From NCBI RefSeq assembly GCF_002420705.1, contig NZ_DIIM01000030.1:15260-76551 (forward strand): a stretch of 61,292 nt of DNA, read 5' to 3'. The position numbers and the translations under genes are program-made. Of the stretch, positions 35,497 through 44,486 are shown in pieces (the first letter of the stretch is position 1; each line of letters opens with the position of its first letter). The notes beneath the pieces are model-generated. The model ran no database searches, was not told where the DNA came from, and saw only the letters and a list, made by a program, of their open reading frames with translations. Source of the DNA: Sphingobacterium sp. UBA5670 (GTDB lineage: Bacteria; Bacteroidota; Bacteroidia; Sphingobacteriales; Sphingobacteriaceae).

Positions 35497-37776
35497 TTGG
35501 ATTATTTAGCGGGTTTAAACCCTTCACAACGAGGAGCCGTACAGCAAACAGAAGGTCCTGTGATGATTGTTGCGGGAGCTGGTTCAGGAAAAACACGGGT
35601 AATTACCTATCGTGTAGCACACTTGATTCAAAAAGGTGTTGATCCATTCAATATCTTGGTATTGACATTTACCAACAAAGCAGCCAAAGAAATGCGTGCG
35701 CGTATCGTTTCTGTTGTTGGGAGCGAAGCGAAAAATATTTGGATGGGAACATTCCACTCCGTATTTGCAAAAATACTCCGTGTTGAAGCTGAATTGATCG
35801 GTTATCCCAGAAATTTCACAATCTACGATACCGACGATACCAAAAGTTTATTGCGAGCCATCTTAAAGGAGATGAATCTGGATGATAAGCTGTATAATGT
35901 CAATCACGTGTACGGACGGATTTCACAAGCAAAAAACAACCTGATCTCACCTCAGGAGTATAATAAAAATGAAGCCATATTGGCCGAAGATATTTCCAAT
36001 GGCCGTGGTCAATTGGGACAGATCTATATGACCTATGCGCAGCGATGCTATCGTGCAGGAGCAATGGATTTCGATGATTTGCTATTTAAGACCAATGTCT
36101 TGTTGAATAAACATCCCGAGGTCCTGCATAAATACCAGCATCAGTTTCGCTATTTGATGGTTGATGAGTATCAGGATACAAACTTCTCGCAATATCTTAT
36201 TGTAAAACGTTTGGCAGCAGTCAACGAAAATATCTGTGTGGTAGGGGACGATGCACAGTCTATCTATGCATTTCGTGGGGCAAACATCCAGAATATCCTG
36301 AATTTTCAAAAGGATTATCCAGATGTCAAGATCTTCAAATTGGAGCAGAATTATCGGTCAACCAAGATGATTGTGAATGCCGCTAACTCGGTTATTGCCA
36401 ATAACCAGAACCAATTGGAAAAAAATGTGTTCTCGGATAACGAAGAAGGTGAGAAGATCAAGGTTTCACGTGCTTTTTCGGATAATGAGGAAGGAAAGAT
36501 CGTGGCAGACCTGATTATCGAGGAAAAATCGTTAAAGGGACTTAATTATAAAGATTTTGCCATTCTTTATCGTACCAACGCGCAATCCAGGGCAATGGAG
36601 GAAGCGTTACGTAAAATCAATATCCCGTATAAAATTTATGGTGGTACTTCTTTTTATCAGCGGAAAGAAATCAAAGACTTGATCGCGTATTTCAGACTGA
36701 CATTCAACCCCAATGATGAGGAGGCATTAAAACGTGTGATCAATTATCCTCGCAGGGGCATAGGGGATACGACTATAGAAAAGATTATGATTGCTGCAGA
36801 TCAGAATCAATACCGTATCTGGGATGTTGTTGCAAATGCGGCTCATTTTCTTGACGGGCGAAGTGCAACTTCTGTGGGCGGTTTTGCGCAAATGATACAG
36901 AGTTTTCAGGCCTTGGCCAAAAATAATAACGCTTTTGATACGGCGATGCATATTGCCCAACACTGTGGCATTCTGAAAGAATTATACGAAGATAAATCAG
37001 TAGAAGGACTAGCACGTTACGAAAATATCCAAGAGCTCCTCAATGGTATCAAGGAATTTTCTGAGCGTGAAGATATCGAAGAACGGGGACTTGACGTCTA
37101 TATGCAAGATATTGCTCTATTGACAAACGACGATAATGATAAAGATCCCAATGCCGATACAGTATCCTTAATGACAATCCACTCTTCCAAAGGATTGGAA
37201 TTTCCGATTGTTTTTATCGTGGGCTTAGAAGAAAACCTATTTCCTTCGCAGTTGTCGTTGAATTCCAGGTCGGAATTGGAAGAAGAACGAAGACTTTTTT
37301 ACGTCGCTGTTACCAGAGCTGAAAAAAAATTATTACTTTCGTATGCTACTTCGCGATATCGTTGGGGAACGCTGAATAACTGCGAACCTAGTCGCTTCTT
37401 GGATGAATTGAATCCGGCATGTCTTGCATTGGATTTTAAACCACGACAAACTTCTGCCTCAGCCGGAAGTTTTCAAGGCGAACGAATTGCATGGCAACAA
37501 AAGGACAGTGATGATACGTTTTCTAAACCTAAGCCTAAGCCGATGGTGAAGACGACCTCAATACTGCCGAAAGCCCACAAACCTACTGCGGGTTTTGCTC
37601 CTTCAGATACATCAAATCTTCAAGTCGGCATGGAAGTTGAACATGAACGGTTTGGATTTGGGAAAGTTGTTAATCTCGAAGGAAACAAAGGAGATATAAA
37701 AGCAACTATTTTCTTTAAAGAGTTGGGACAGAAACAATTGTTGCTTAAATTTGCAAAACTTAGAATAATTCAATAA
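35497..37776 (+). CDS. uvrD: UvrD/PcrA-type superfamily 1 DNA helicase
   Basis: This 759-residue helicase shows LNPSQRGAV (Q motif), Walker A AGAGSGKTRV, LTFTNKAAKEM, MVDEYQDTN, GDDAQSIYAFRGA, QNYRST, and the motif VI region RRLFYVAVTRAEKKLLLSY. The C-terminal Tudor-like domain (VGMEVEHERFGFGKVVNLEG) binds RNA polymerase in PcrA homologues. It unwinds DNA in repair and collision resolution. The start is TTG at 35497, supported by AAGGAG at 35486-35491 with a 5-base gap, because no ATG precedes the Q motif in frame. TTG plus a canonical Shine-Dalgarno is unusual in this genome. Confidence 0.95.
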   Translation: MDYLAGLNPSQRGAVQQTEGPVMIVAGAGSGKTRVITYRVAHLIQKGVDPFNILVLTFTNKAAKEMRARIVSVVGSEAKNIWMGTFHSVFAKILRVEAELIGYPRNFTIYDTDDTKSLLRAILKEMNLDDKLYNVNHVYGRISQAKNNLISPQEYNKNEAILAEDISNGRGQLGQIYMTYAQRCYRAGAMDFDDLLFKTNVLLNKHPEVLHKYQHQFRYLMVDEYQDTNFSQYLIVKRLAAVNENICVVGDDAQSIYAFRGANIQNILNFQKDYPDVKIFKLEQNYRSTKMIVNAANSVIANNQNQLEKNVFSDNEEGEKIKVSRAFSDNEEGKIVADLIIEEKSLKGLNYKDFAILYRTNAQSRAMEEALRKINIPYKIYGGTSFYQRKEIKDLIAYFRLTFNPNDEEALKRVINYPRRGIGDTTIEKIMIAADQNQYRIWDVVANAAHFLDGRSATSVGGFAQMIQSFQALAKNNNAFDTAMHIAQHCGILKELYEDKSVEGLARYENIQELLNGIKEFSEREDIEERGLDVYMQDIALLTNDDNDKDPNADTVSLMTIHSSKGLEFPIVFIVGLEENLFPSQLSLNSRSELEEERRLFYVAVTRAEKKLLLSYATSRYRWGTLNNCEPSRFLDELNPACLALDFKPRQTSASAGSFQGERIAWQQKDSDDTFSKPKPKPMVKTTSILPKAHKPTAGFAPSDTSNLQVGMEVEHERFGFGKVVNLEGNKGDIKATIFFKELGQKQLLLKFAKLRIIQ

Positions 37777-37829
37777 TAAAATACCAAAACGGCATCTTGA
37801 TCGTTTAATTAGGTACTTATATTAGCTAT

Positions 37830-38651
37830 ATGAACTTTGACTACAACAGCACTAGACCAAAATTGATCCTTGCAGAATATGGTCGCAATGTGCAAAATAT
37901 GGTAGATTACATCTGTACTTTGCCCACAAAGGAAGAAAGAAATAAACACGCGCAGATTGTAATCGATATGATGGGGGTTTTAAATCCGCATTTGAGAGAT
38001 GTATCTGATTTCAAACATAAACTGTGGGATCACTTACAGATTATCTCTGATTTTAAATTGGATATTGACTCGCCTTATCCGATTGCTACTGCAAAGAGTG
38101 TGAAACACGAAGTTGAGCATTTGGGCTATCCACAGCACTCGATTAGATTCAAACACTATGGTTTTACCGTAGAGAAAATGATTGAGAAAGCTTTATTGGC
38201 TACTGATGAAGCCAAAAGAGAACAGATGGTGATCGGGATCGCTAATTTTATGAAAATGGCTTACCTCACCTGGAATAAAGACTCGGTTTCTGACGAGCTG
38301 ATCATTCAGGATCTAAAAGAATTATCAGGTTATCAATTGACCTTACCGGAAGGTACTGTATTGACAAAACTTGACTTTAAAACACCGCCTCCGGGAAATC
38401 GTGTTAAAGGTCCAGCTAATAGTAATTCGGGCGGAAATAATAACAATAACAATAATAATTCTTCGGGCCACCAATCGAAAGGCGGAGGCAAGCCGCGCAT
38501 GACAAACAATAATAATAATGCGAAGCGCAATAACTACGGTAGTAACAACAATAATTACGGCGGTAGTAGCAACAATAATAATTACGGAAGTAATAATAAC
38601 AATAACAGGAATAGAAAGCCTCAAGGAAATTATAATAATAAAAGAGGCTAG
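37830..38651 (+). CDS. DUF4290 domain-containing protein with an Asn/Gly-rich tail
   Basis: This 273-residue protein has residues 1-185 matching DUF4290, a domain found mainly in Bacteroidota (LAEYGRNVQNMVDYICTLP, then MMGVLNPHLRDVSDFKHKLWDH). The rest is a low-complexity tail made almost entirely of Asn, Gly, Ser, Tyr, Arg and Lys, with repeats of NNNNYG and NYGSNN. The tail is basic and resembles RNA-binding or phase-separating RG/NG tails. No catalytic residue is evident. The function is unknown. It lies 53 bp after uvrD and may be co-transcribed with it. Confidence 0.85.
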   Translation: MNFDYNSTRPKLILAEYGRNVQNMVDYICTLPTKEERNKHAQIVIDMMGVLNPHLRDVSDFKHKLWDHLQIISDFKLDIDSPYPIATAKSVKHEVEHLGYPQHSIRFKHYGFTVEKMIEKALLATDEAKREQMVIGIANFMKMAYLTWNKDSVSDELIIQDLKELSGYQLTLPEGTVLTKLDFKTPPPGNRVKGPANSNSGGNNNNNNNNSSGHQSKGGGKPRMTNNNNNAKRNNYGSNNNNYGGSSNNNNYGSNNNNNRNRKPQGNYNNKRG

Positions 38652-38897
38652 TTCTTTAAAATTTTGTTTAAAGGAGCAGGCAATTGCGAAGTGATTAACA
38701 GATTTCTTTACAATTGCCTTCTTTTTTATTTAACCTCGCTGTTTTAAGGAGCAACAAGCTTCTTCAGTCCTGCTCCTTTGAAAACCTCAGGTTTAAGGCA
38801 GCTTATAGGTCTTTCTGAATTGCCTACAGGAGTTATATCTAAAGCATCAGAGATAGGCGTAAGGTTACTATACTAAGAAGATATCACTTATATATAA
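38652..38897 (+). other. Structured leader region before murA with terminator and competing stem
   Basis: A terminator-like hairpin GGCAATTG (38679-38686) / CAATTGCC (38711-38718) followed by TTCTTTTTT ends the upstream operon. AAAGGAGCAGG (38670-38680) is also perfectly complementary over 11 bp to CCTGCTCCTTT (38769-38779), so the two pairings compete for the same GG. A third GGAGCA (38748) can also pair with TGCTCC. No small ORF with a good start is evident. The region may simply be a terminator plus promoter, or a regulatory leader of murA. Confidence 0.4.
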
Positions 38898-40223
38898 ATG
38901 AACGCATTTGAAATAATCGGTGGAAAACCGTTAAAGGGAGAGATTATTCCTCAAGGAGCAAAAAATGAGGCCTTACAGATCCTTTCTGCAGTTTTACTGA
39001 CAGAGGAGCCCATGACCATCAGTAATATCCCAGATATTAAGGATGTCAATAAGCTGATCGATCTATTGGGGGCATTAGGTGTTAAAATTAATCGTATCGA
39101 TAAAGACACATACGTTTTCGAAGCTAAAGATATAAACATAGACTATTTCCAGTCACCTGAGTTCAAAGAAAAAGGCGGCGGCTTACGTGGTTCTATCATG
39201 ATCGTCGGACCTTTGTTGGCTCGATTTGGAAAGGCTGCCATTCCTAAGCCAGGGGGCGATAAAATTGGACGTAGACGTTTGGATACGCACTTTTTGGGTT
39301 TTGAAAAATTGGGAGCCAAGTTTGTATACGATGCTACTACCCATTTTTTTAATGTTGATGCAACCGAATTAAAGGGAAGCTATATTCTTTTGGATGAAGC
39401 TTCTGTGACAGGTACTGCCAATATCGTGATGGCAGCTGTATTGGCGAAAGGTACAACGACAATTTACAATGCGGCATGTGAGCCTTACTTACAGCAACTT
39501 TGTAAGATGTTGAATCGCATGGGCGCTAAAATATCGGGTATAGGATCTAATTTGTTGACTATCGAAGGCGTGGAACGTTTGGGGGGAACGTCACATCGTA
39601 TGTTGCCTGATATGATTGAAATCGGTTCCTTCATCGGACTGGCTGCAATGACAGGTTCAGAAATTACCATTAAAGACGTCTGTTTCGAAGAACTTGGCGT
39701 TATCCCATCGGTATTTTCCCGTCTGGGTATCAAGTTCGAATTACGTGGGGACGATATATTTATTCCTGCACAGGAATCGTATGAAATTGACACATTTATC
39801 GACGGATCTATTCTCACTATTTCGGATGCTCCATGGCCGGGTTTTACACCGGATCTATTGAGTATTGTGCTTGTTGTTGCAACCCAAGCGAAAGGAAATG
39901 TATTGATCCATCAAAAAATGTTTGAAAGCCGCCTGTTCTTTGTGGATAAATTGATCGATATGGGAGCTCAGATTATCTTGTGTGACCCACACCGTGCAAC
40001 AGTTATCGGATTGAATAAATCACATCACCTAAGAGGTATTGAGATGACATCCCCTGATATCCGCGCCGGAGTTTCTTTATTGATCGCAGCATTATCTGCC
40101 AAGGGTAAATCCGTTATCCATAATATTGAACAAATTGAACGTGGTTATCAGGATATCGAAGAACGCTTACGCAAATTAGGGGCAGATATTAAACGTATCG
40201 ATGCGGAACCAAAAGGACATTAA
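38898..40223 (+). CDS. murA: UDP-N-acetylglucosamine 1-carboxyvinyltransferase
   Basis: This 441-residue enol-transferase starts peptidoglycan precursor synthesis from UDP-GlcNAc and PEP. Lys22-Asn23 of the PEP site is present in IIPQGAKNEALQIL. The catalytic loop reads PGGDKIGRRRLDTH: Asp121 stands where E. coli MurA has Cys115. Family knowledge says Cys-to-Asp enzymes stay active but are not alkylated by fosfomycin, as in Mycobacterium, Chlamydia and Borrelia. Further signatures are LLDEASVTGTANIVMAAVLA and the GAQIILCDPHRATVIG stretch. It is the only murA seen here. A strong terminator follows. Confidence 0.96.
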   Translation: MNAFEIIGGKPLKGEIIPQGAKNEALQILSAVLLTEEPMTISNIPDIKDVNKLIDLLGALGVKINRIDKDTYVFEAKDINIDYFQSPEFKEKGGGLRGSIMIVGPLLARFGKAAIPKPGGDKIGRRRLDTHFLGFEKLGAKFVYDATTHFFNVDATELKGSYILLDEASVTGTANIVMAAVLAKGTTTIYNAACEPYLQQLCKMLNRMGAKISGIGSNLLTIEGVERLGGTSHRMLPDMIEIGSFIGLAAMTGSEITIKDVCFEELGVIPSVFSRLGIKFELRGDDIFIPAQESYEIDTFIDGSILTISDAPWPGFTPDLLSIVLVVATQAKGNVLIHQKMFESRLFFVDKLIDMGAQIILCDPHRATVIGLNKSHHLRGIEMTSPDIRAGVSLLIAALSAKGKSVIHNIEQIERGYQDIEERLRKLGADIKRIDAEPKGH

Positions 40224-40256
40224 CTGGAGCCAAGAGTGAAAGCTTAGCCACAGGTT

Positions 40257-40298
40257 AAAAAGCCCCGGATATAAATTAATTATTTCGGGGCTTTTTTT
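40257..40298 (+). terminator. Intrinsic terminator after murA
   Basis: AGCCCCG / CGGGGCT extended by A-T pairs, followed by seven T. Confidence 0.93.
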
Positions 40299-40356
40299 GT
40301 GATAAGGAAAGCTGACTGAAAGTTCTTTTTGGCCAAATAATAGCAGACACTTTCAG

Positions 40357-40399
40357 AAAAAAAATGAGCTGATAAATAAAATTATCAGCTCATTTTTTT
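40357..40399. terminator. Terminator of the cyclophilin-DUF5606 unit
   Basis: A perfect 13-bp stem AATGAGCTGATAA / TTATCAGCTCATT, flanked by A and T runs on both sides. It ends the minus-strand DUF5606 gene and can also back up the murA terminator. Confidence 0.9.
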
Positions 40400-40417
40400 A
40401 TTGTAGGCATGTAGATG

Positions 40418-40822
40418 TTACATCAATGGAGCAGGTGCTTCTTCTTCAAATAAAGGAAATTCTTTGATAATGTTGTACCAAGTAATAACCTTTTTAATAT
40501 CCGAGGAATAAACACGTGATTCATCGTGGCCAGGAGCTACCTCACGGAAAAAATCTCTTAGCGTAGCGCCATCAGATTTTGTGTCAGGTAAAGCAATGCC
40601 TTTCTCTTTAATTGTTTCAAAAATATTCAACAAACGAATTTCTTCTTCTTCGCCATAAATGGTGATATCTTCCAAAGTCGCCATTTTTGTAGAAGACAAA
40701 CTTACAACAGTTTTAATTTTCGCCTGATCAAGGGTTTCCAAAATAAAACCACCCTTATTTTGTCCAACCAATTTGAACAATCCTGGTTTACCGGTTACGG
40801 ATACTAATGCTCTTAAATTCAT
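40418..40822 (-). CDS. DUF5606 domain-containing protein
   Basis: This 134-residue acidic protein starts MNLRALVSVTGKPGLFKLVG and contains LETLDQAKIKTVVSLSSTKM, matching DUF5606, a small family restricted mostly to Bacteroidota. It has an SH3-like N-terminal part and a helical C-terminal part with an acidic end (FPLFEEEAPAPLM). No function is established. It lies 26 bp downstream of the cyclophilin gene and is probably co-transcribed. Confidence 0.85.
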   Translation of the reverse strand: MNLRALVSVTGKPGLFKLVGQNKGGFILETLDQAKIKTVVSLSSTKMATLEDITIYGEEEEIRLLNIFETIKEKGIALPDTKSDGATLRDFFREVAPGHDESRVYSSDIKKVITWYNIIKEFPLFEEEAPAPLM

Positions 40823-40848
40823 TTTAATTTTATTTAAATCTCCAAGAA

Positions 40849-41307
40849 TTAATCTTCGATAACTTCAATTGATAAAATACGGTCGCCTTGTCTGATATCG
40901 TCAACGATATCTACGTTTTCGATTACTTTTCCAAAACATGTATGGTTACGATCAAGGTGAGCTGTATTGTTGCGGCTATGGCAGATAAAAAATTGCGAAC
41001 CACCAGTATTACGGCCTGCATGAGCCATAGACAACACACCTCTATCATGGTATTGGTTTTCACCTGTTAATTCACAGTCAATTTTGTAACCAGGCCCACC
41101 AGTTCCAGGTATTCCAGCAGCACCTTCACGCGAATTTGGACATCCACCTTGGATAACAAAATCAGGGATCACACGGTGAAACGCGAGTCCATCATAATAT
41201 CCTGACTTAGCAAGTTTGATAAAGTTAGCTACTGTATTTGGAGCATCAGCTGTGTAGAACTCCACAGTCATGTCGCCTTTTTCTGTTTTAATAATCGCTT
41301 TACTCAT
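40849..41307 (-). CDS. Cyclophilin-type peptidyl-prolyl cis-trans isomerase
   Basis: The 152-residue single-domain cyclophilin has no signal peptide, so it is cytosolic. Active-site features are FHRVIPDFVIQGG (Arg, Phe, Gln), SMAHAGRNTGGSQFFI and HLDRNHTCFGKV. It accelerates proline isomerisation during folding. The ATG at 41307 is chosen. A TTG two codons upstream is unlikely. A -7 TATCTTTG lies 22 bp before it, and DUF5606 follows in the same transcript. Confidence 0.93.
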   Translation of the reverse strand: MSKAIIKTEKGDMTVEFYTADAPNTVANFIKLAKSGYYDGLAFHRVIPDFVIQGGCPNSREGAAGIPGTGGPGYKIDCELTGENQYHDRGVLSMAHAGRNTGGSQFFICHSRNNTAHLDRNHTCFGKVIENVDIVDDIRQGDRILSIEVIED

Positions 41308-41329
41308 ATTCAAAAATTTTTATGAAATA

Positions 41330-41337
41330 CAAAGATA
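41330..41337 (-). promoter_or_regulatory. -7 element TATCTTTG of the cyclophilin gene
   Basis: An exact TAnnTTTG on the minus strand, 22 bp before the ATG at 41307. Confidence 0.45.
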
Positions 41338-41473
41338 ACGTTTCAGAGTGAAATGTGAAGTAAATCCCGAATACCAATTTTTTTTAATTGATGAATTGAG
41401 GATTTATCTGGGGCATAAATAACCAAAATATTATGTATATTTATGTACGTTAGCCAATTATAAATAACTGCAA

Positions 41474-42172
41474 ATGTCAAATTCGTATAAGTTAGTCATT
41501 CGGGAGTGGTCTGAGGCCGATCGCCCCAGGGAGAAGCTATTAAATCAGGGGCGTAGGGCACTTACCGATGCCGAATTATTGGCTATCTTAATCGGTTCTG
41601 GATCTCACGATGAAAGTGCCGTAGAACTTTGCCGGCGTATATTGGCAGATGCCAAGAACAGCCTGCATACACTTTCGATGATGGATGTCAGTGAGCTTAG
41701 CGCATATAAAGGGATCGGCGAAGCGAAAGCAATCGCCATTATTGCTGCATTGGAGCTGGCTCGCCGTAAAAATGAGCTACCCGCAGAAGAACGTAAGCTG
41801 GTAAATAGTAGCCGCTTCGTTTATAACCTGATGAAACCCATACTACAGGATCTGCCGCATGAAGAATTTTGGGCCCTGTATCTGAATACAGGCTATAAAA
41901 TATTAGACAAGCAGCTGATCGGTCGTGGAGGTAATGATTTTACACCTGTCGATGTGCGGATCATCTTACGCAGTGCGCTTAGCCTAAAGGCACACGCGAT
42001 TATATTAGTTCATAACCACCCCTCAGGTACTTTGTATCCCAGCAATGCTGACAAAATTCTGACGCAAAAAATTGCCGAAGCCTCCAAAATTATGGATATT
42101 AGAGTTGCCGATCATTTAATCTTTACCGATAACGGCTATTATAGCTTTAAAGATGAAGGCATAATAGACTAG
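41474..42172 (+). CDS. radC: RadC / JAB-domain protein
   Basis: A 232-residue protein of the UPF0758 family. An N-terminal helix-hairpin-helix-like region (DAELLAILIGSG, SAYKGIGEAKAIAIIAALELARR) is followed by a JAB metalloprotease-fold domain with HNHPSGTLYPSNAD, the H-x-H-x10-D metal site. The biochemical role is unsettled, and the older link to DNA repair in E. coli has been withdrawn. It is the complete chromosomal version, not the truncated mobile-element type. It stands alone before the methyltransferase gene. Confidence 0.93.
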   Translation: MSNSYKLVIREWSEADRPREKLLNQGRRALTDAELLAILIGSGSHDESAVELCRRILADAKNSLHTLSMMDVSELSAYKGIGEAKAIAIIAALELARRKNELPAEERKLVNSSRFVYNLMKPILQDLPHEEFWALYLNTGYKILDKQLIGRGGNDFTPVDVRIILRSALSLKAHAIILVHNHPSGTLYPSNADKILTQKIAEASKIMDIRVADHLIFTDNGYYSFKDEGIID

Positions 42173-42188
42173 TTATAGCATTCTTAAT

Positions 42189-42938
42189 ATGAACAAAAAC
42201 AGTATTGAAAGATTCACAGACAGGGTTGTCGATTACGAGAAATTTAGACCTAGCTACCCCAATGAAATCATTCAGGTGCTCAAAGAGCATATTGGACTGA
42301 ACAAAAAGTGGCTAGTTGCCGATATCGGTAGCGGAACCGGATTATCTACACAACTTTTTCTCGAAAATGGAAATGACGTCTTTGCCGTCGAACCCAATCG
42401 GGAGATGCGGGAATCTTTGCTGCACCATTTTAAGACCTATAGAAATTTAATTGCTTTGAATGCGACAGCTGAGGATACATCTATAGAATCTGGATGTGTC
42501 GACCTCATTTTTGCGGGACAATCTTTTCACTGGTTCGACCGTCTGGCCTGTCAAAAAGAATTTGATCGTATCCTCACGGAAAATGGACATATTGTGTTGG
42601 TCTGGAACCAACGCGATCCAGAAGATGCTTTTCAGCAGGAGTACGAACAGTTTCTACTCAATCATATCCCAAGCTATCAATCTGTCAGCCACAAAAACAT
42701 CAGTGACGATGACCTCAGGCTTTTTTTTGAATCCCGGCCAATGACTAAGGTATCTTTGCCCAATCAGCAGATATTAGATCTTCGATCTTTTTTGGGAAGA
42801 GTGCGCTCGTCTTCTTATTTTCCAAAAGAGCAAGCTGAAAACAAAACGCTCTATGACGATCTCCATACACTTTTCGATAAGTACGCAATCTCAGATCGCA
42901 TTGTATTTAAGTACATGACTGACATCTATATCAGTTAA
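42189..42938 (+). CDS. Class I SAM-dependent methyltransferase
   Basis: The 249-residue enzyme has motif I VADIGSGTGLSTQLFLENG (about 43-61), motif II DVFAVEPNREMRE and motif IV DLIFAGQSFHWFDR. The FHWFD ending is typical of the UbiE/trans-aconitate-methyltransferase-like group acting on small molecules. The substrate is unknown. It follows radC by 16 bp in the same direction and converges on the efflux operon. Confidence 0.85.
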   Translation: MNKNSIERFTDRVVDYEKFRPSYPNEIIQVLKEHIGLNKKWLVADIGSGTGLSTQLFLENGNDVFAVEPNREMRESLLHHFKTYRNLIALNATAEDTSIESGCVDLIFAGQSFHWFDRLACQKEFDRILTENGHIVLVWNQRDPEDAFQQEYEQFLLNHIPSYQSVSHKNISDDDLRLFFESRPMTKVSLPNQQILDLRSFLGRVRSSSYFPKEQAENKTLYDDLHTLFDKYAISDRIVFKYMTDIYIS

Positions 42939-42939
42939 A

Positions 42940-44484
42940 CTAAGAGATTGGAATTTGTAAGGCTTCTTTTGTCGCATTTTTCCTTTTCCAGTCGAAGACT
43001 CTTCTGATTGGTGAAGAATGAAAGGGAAAGACTAAAATTAAAAGTGTCAGAACCACTCCAATAATAAAGAGCCAGGTATAGGCATCACGTACAGAAAGTA
43101 GCGCCGCCTGAATCTGAGCGGATTTCATCATGTTTCCTCTTTGCAAAACCAAACTATTGGTTCTATCAATGACGCTGGCCAGATCATTGGCATGGTAGAC
43201 CTGTAGGTGATAATACCAGTTAGCAATCATGTTCGACCAAACTACAGGTACCAAAAATGAACGTGTAAGAATCAAGAATACCAATCCTGAGAGGTAATAT
43301 TTGCTTGGGATATTTCCGGCCATATAGACCCCTATCCCAATGTAGGAAGTGATGACCCCCATGCCTCTTAATATCAAAGGAAGATAGAAAAAAACTGCAT
43401 TTGTCTGTTGATCAACAATGCGTGCAAAGAAAAAGCTGGATAACGCATAGCACGCTGCAGAAAATGCGAGAATAAACTTACATTTCTTTGTTATTTTAAA
43501 ATACACATAAGAAACTATTGCGCCGATAATATAGCCCGGGATAACATAGGTGTTTATTTCAGCTGCTTTCAAAGGGTTTGTGCCAAGCGTAATTCCTAAA
43601 AGAGAGCTATATAGCGAAGTGGAGCTATAGAAAATGCCAAATATAAAAATTGTTCCAATGGATATGGGTAGAATTCGTGTTCGAAACGCTTCAAAATTTA
43701 ACAGCGATTTTCTGATGAGTGCACTTCGATTGATAAAAAGGACAAAAAAACAAAGCGATACAATGCCGGTGATCAAAATAAACTTGGAGTGAAACCAGTT
43801 TTGTGTCAGGCCATACGTACTGAAATAGGCAAAGTTCAATAAAGAAATACAAAGTAAAATGCTTCCGAACCAATCATATTGATACAGTGGTACCTTTTTG
43901 AAATCAGTAGATTTCAGGAAGATAATGCAGATGAGCAGTGCTACGGCCAGTAATATATTTTGAAATAGAAAGACAGTTTCCCAATAAAAGCGTGTGGCAA
44001 ATAGTGCCGATACATAACTTGCCAAGGCTGGAATGACCATTGTCATCGGATAATAGACTGCATACAGCTGATAACGTTCCCCACGGGGCATGAGGAAAGG
44101 GATCATTTCACCAATGATAGCCATGGTGACGATAATCTTGGCACTCCCGATGAAGAATGTCGCCATACAGATATTGACACCATTATTGGCATGTTCCAAA
44201 ACCGCATTGGAGGCAAGAATGATAAAGATGGAAACAATTAATATAGACTTTTTAGAGAATAGCTTCAATAACCTAAATACCAAAGGTATGGCACATACCA
44301 TTCCCGCATAATAACAATAAGTGGCCATGCTGAGATCTGCGCTAATACCAGCATATCCGCTCATGACATAGCTGTTGATGGAAGAGGGGATCCCATTATT
44401 GAAAGATAATAGAATATTGAGTACAAACAAAAAAAACAACTCCCATCCAGTACTCAACCAATCCCTGAATATACGATCTCTCAT
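42940..44484 (-). CDS. MFS multidrug exporter, 14-helix (EmrB-like) type
   Basis: A 514-residue permease with about 14 hydrophobic helices and a short hydrophilic tail. It is a divergent DHA2-type protein without a clean motif A, as is common for Bacteroidota members that pair with an HlyD-type adaptor. The EmrA-like gene ends 2 bp upstream. The drug or metabolite exported is unknown. The operon is marR - emrA-like - emrB-like. The usual outer-membrane TolC-type partner is not beside it. Confidence 0.85.
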   Translation of the reverse strand: MRDRIFRDWLSTGWELFFLFVLNILLSFNNGIPSSINSYVMSGYAGISADLSMATYCYYAGMVCAIPLVFRLLKLFSKKSILIVSIFIILASNAVLEHANNGVNICMATFFIGSAKIIVTMAIIGEMIPFLMPRGERYQLYAVYYPMTMVIPALASYVSALFATRFYWETVFLFQNILLAVALLICIIFLKSTDFKKVPLYQYDWFGSILLCISLLNFAYFSTYGLTQNWFHSKFILITGIVSLCFFVLFINRSALIRKSLLNFEAFRTRILPISIGTIFIFGIFYSSTSLYSSLLGITLGTNPLKAAEINTYVIPGYIIGAIVSYVYFKITKKCKFILAFSAACYALSSFFFARIVDQQTNAVFFYLPLILRGMGVITSYIGIGVYMAGNIPSKYYLSGLVFLILTRSFLVPVVWSNMIANWYYHLQVYHANDLASVIDRTNSLVLQRGNMMKSAQIQAALLSVRDAYTWLFIIGVVLTLLILVFPFHSSPIRRVFDWKRKNATKEALQIPIS

Positions 44485-44486
44485 AA

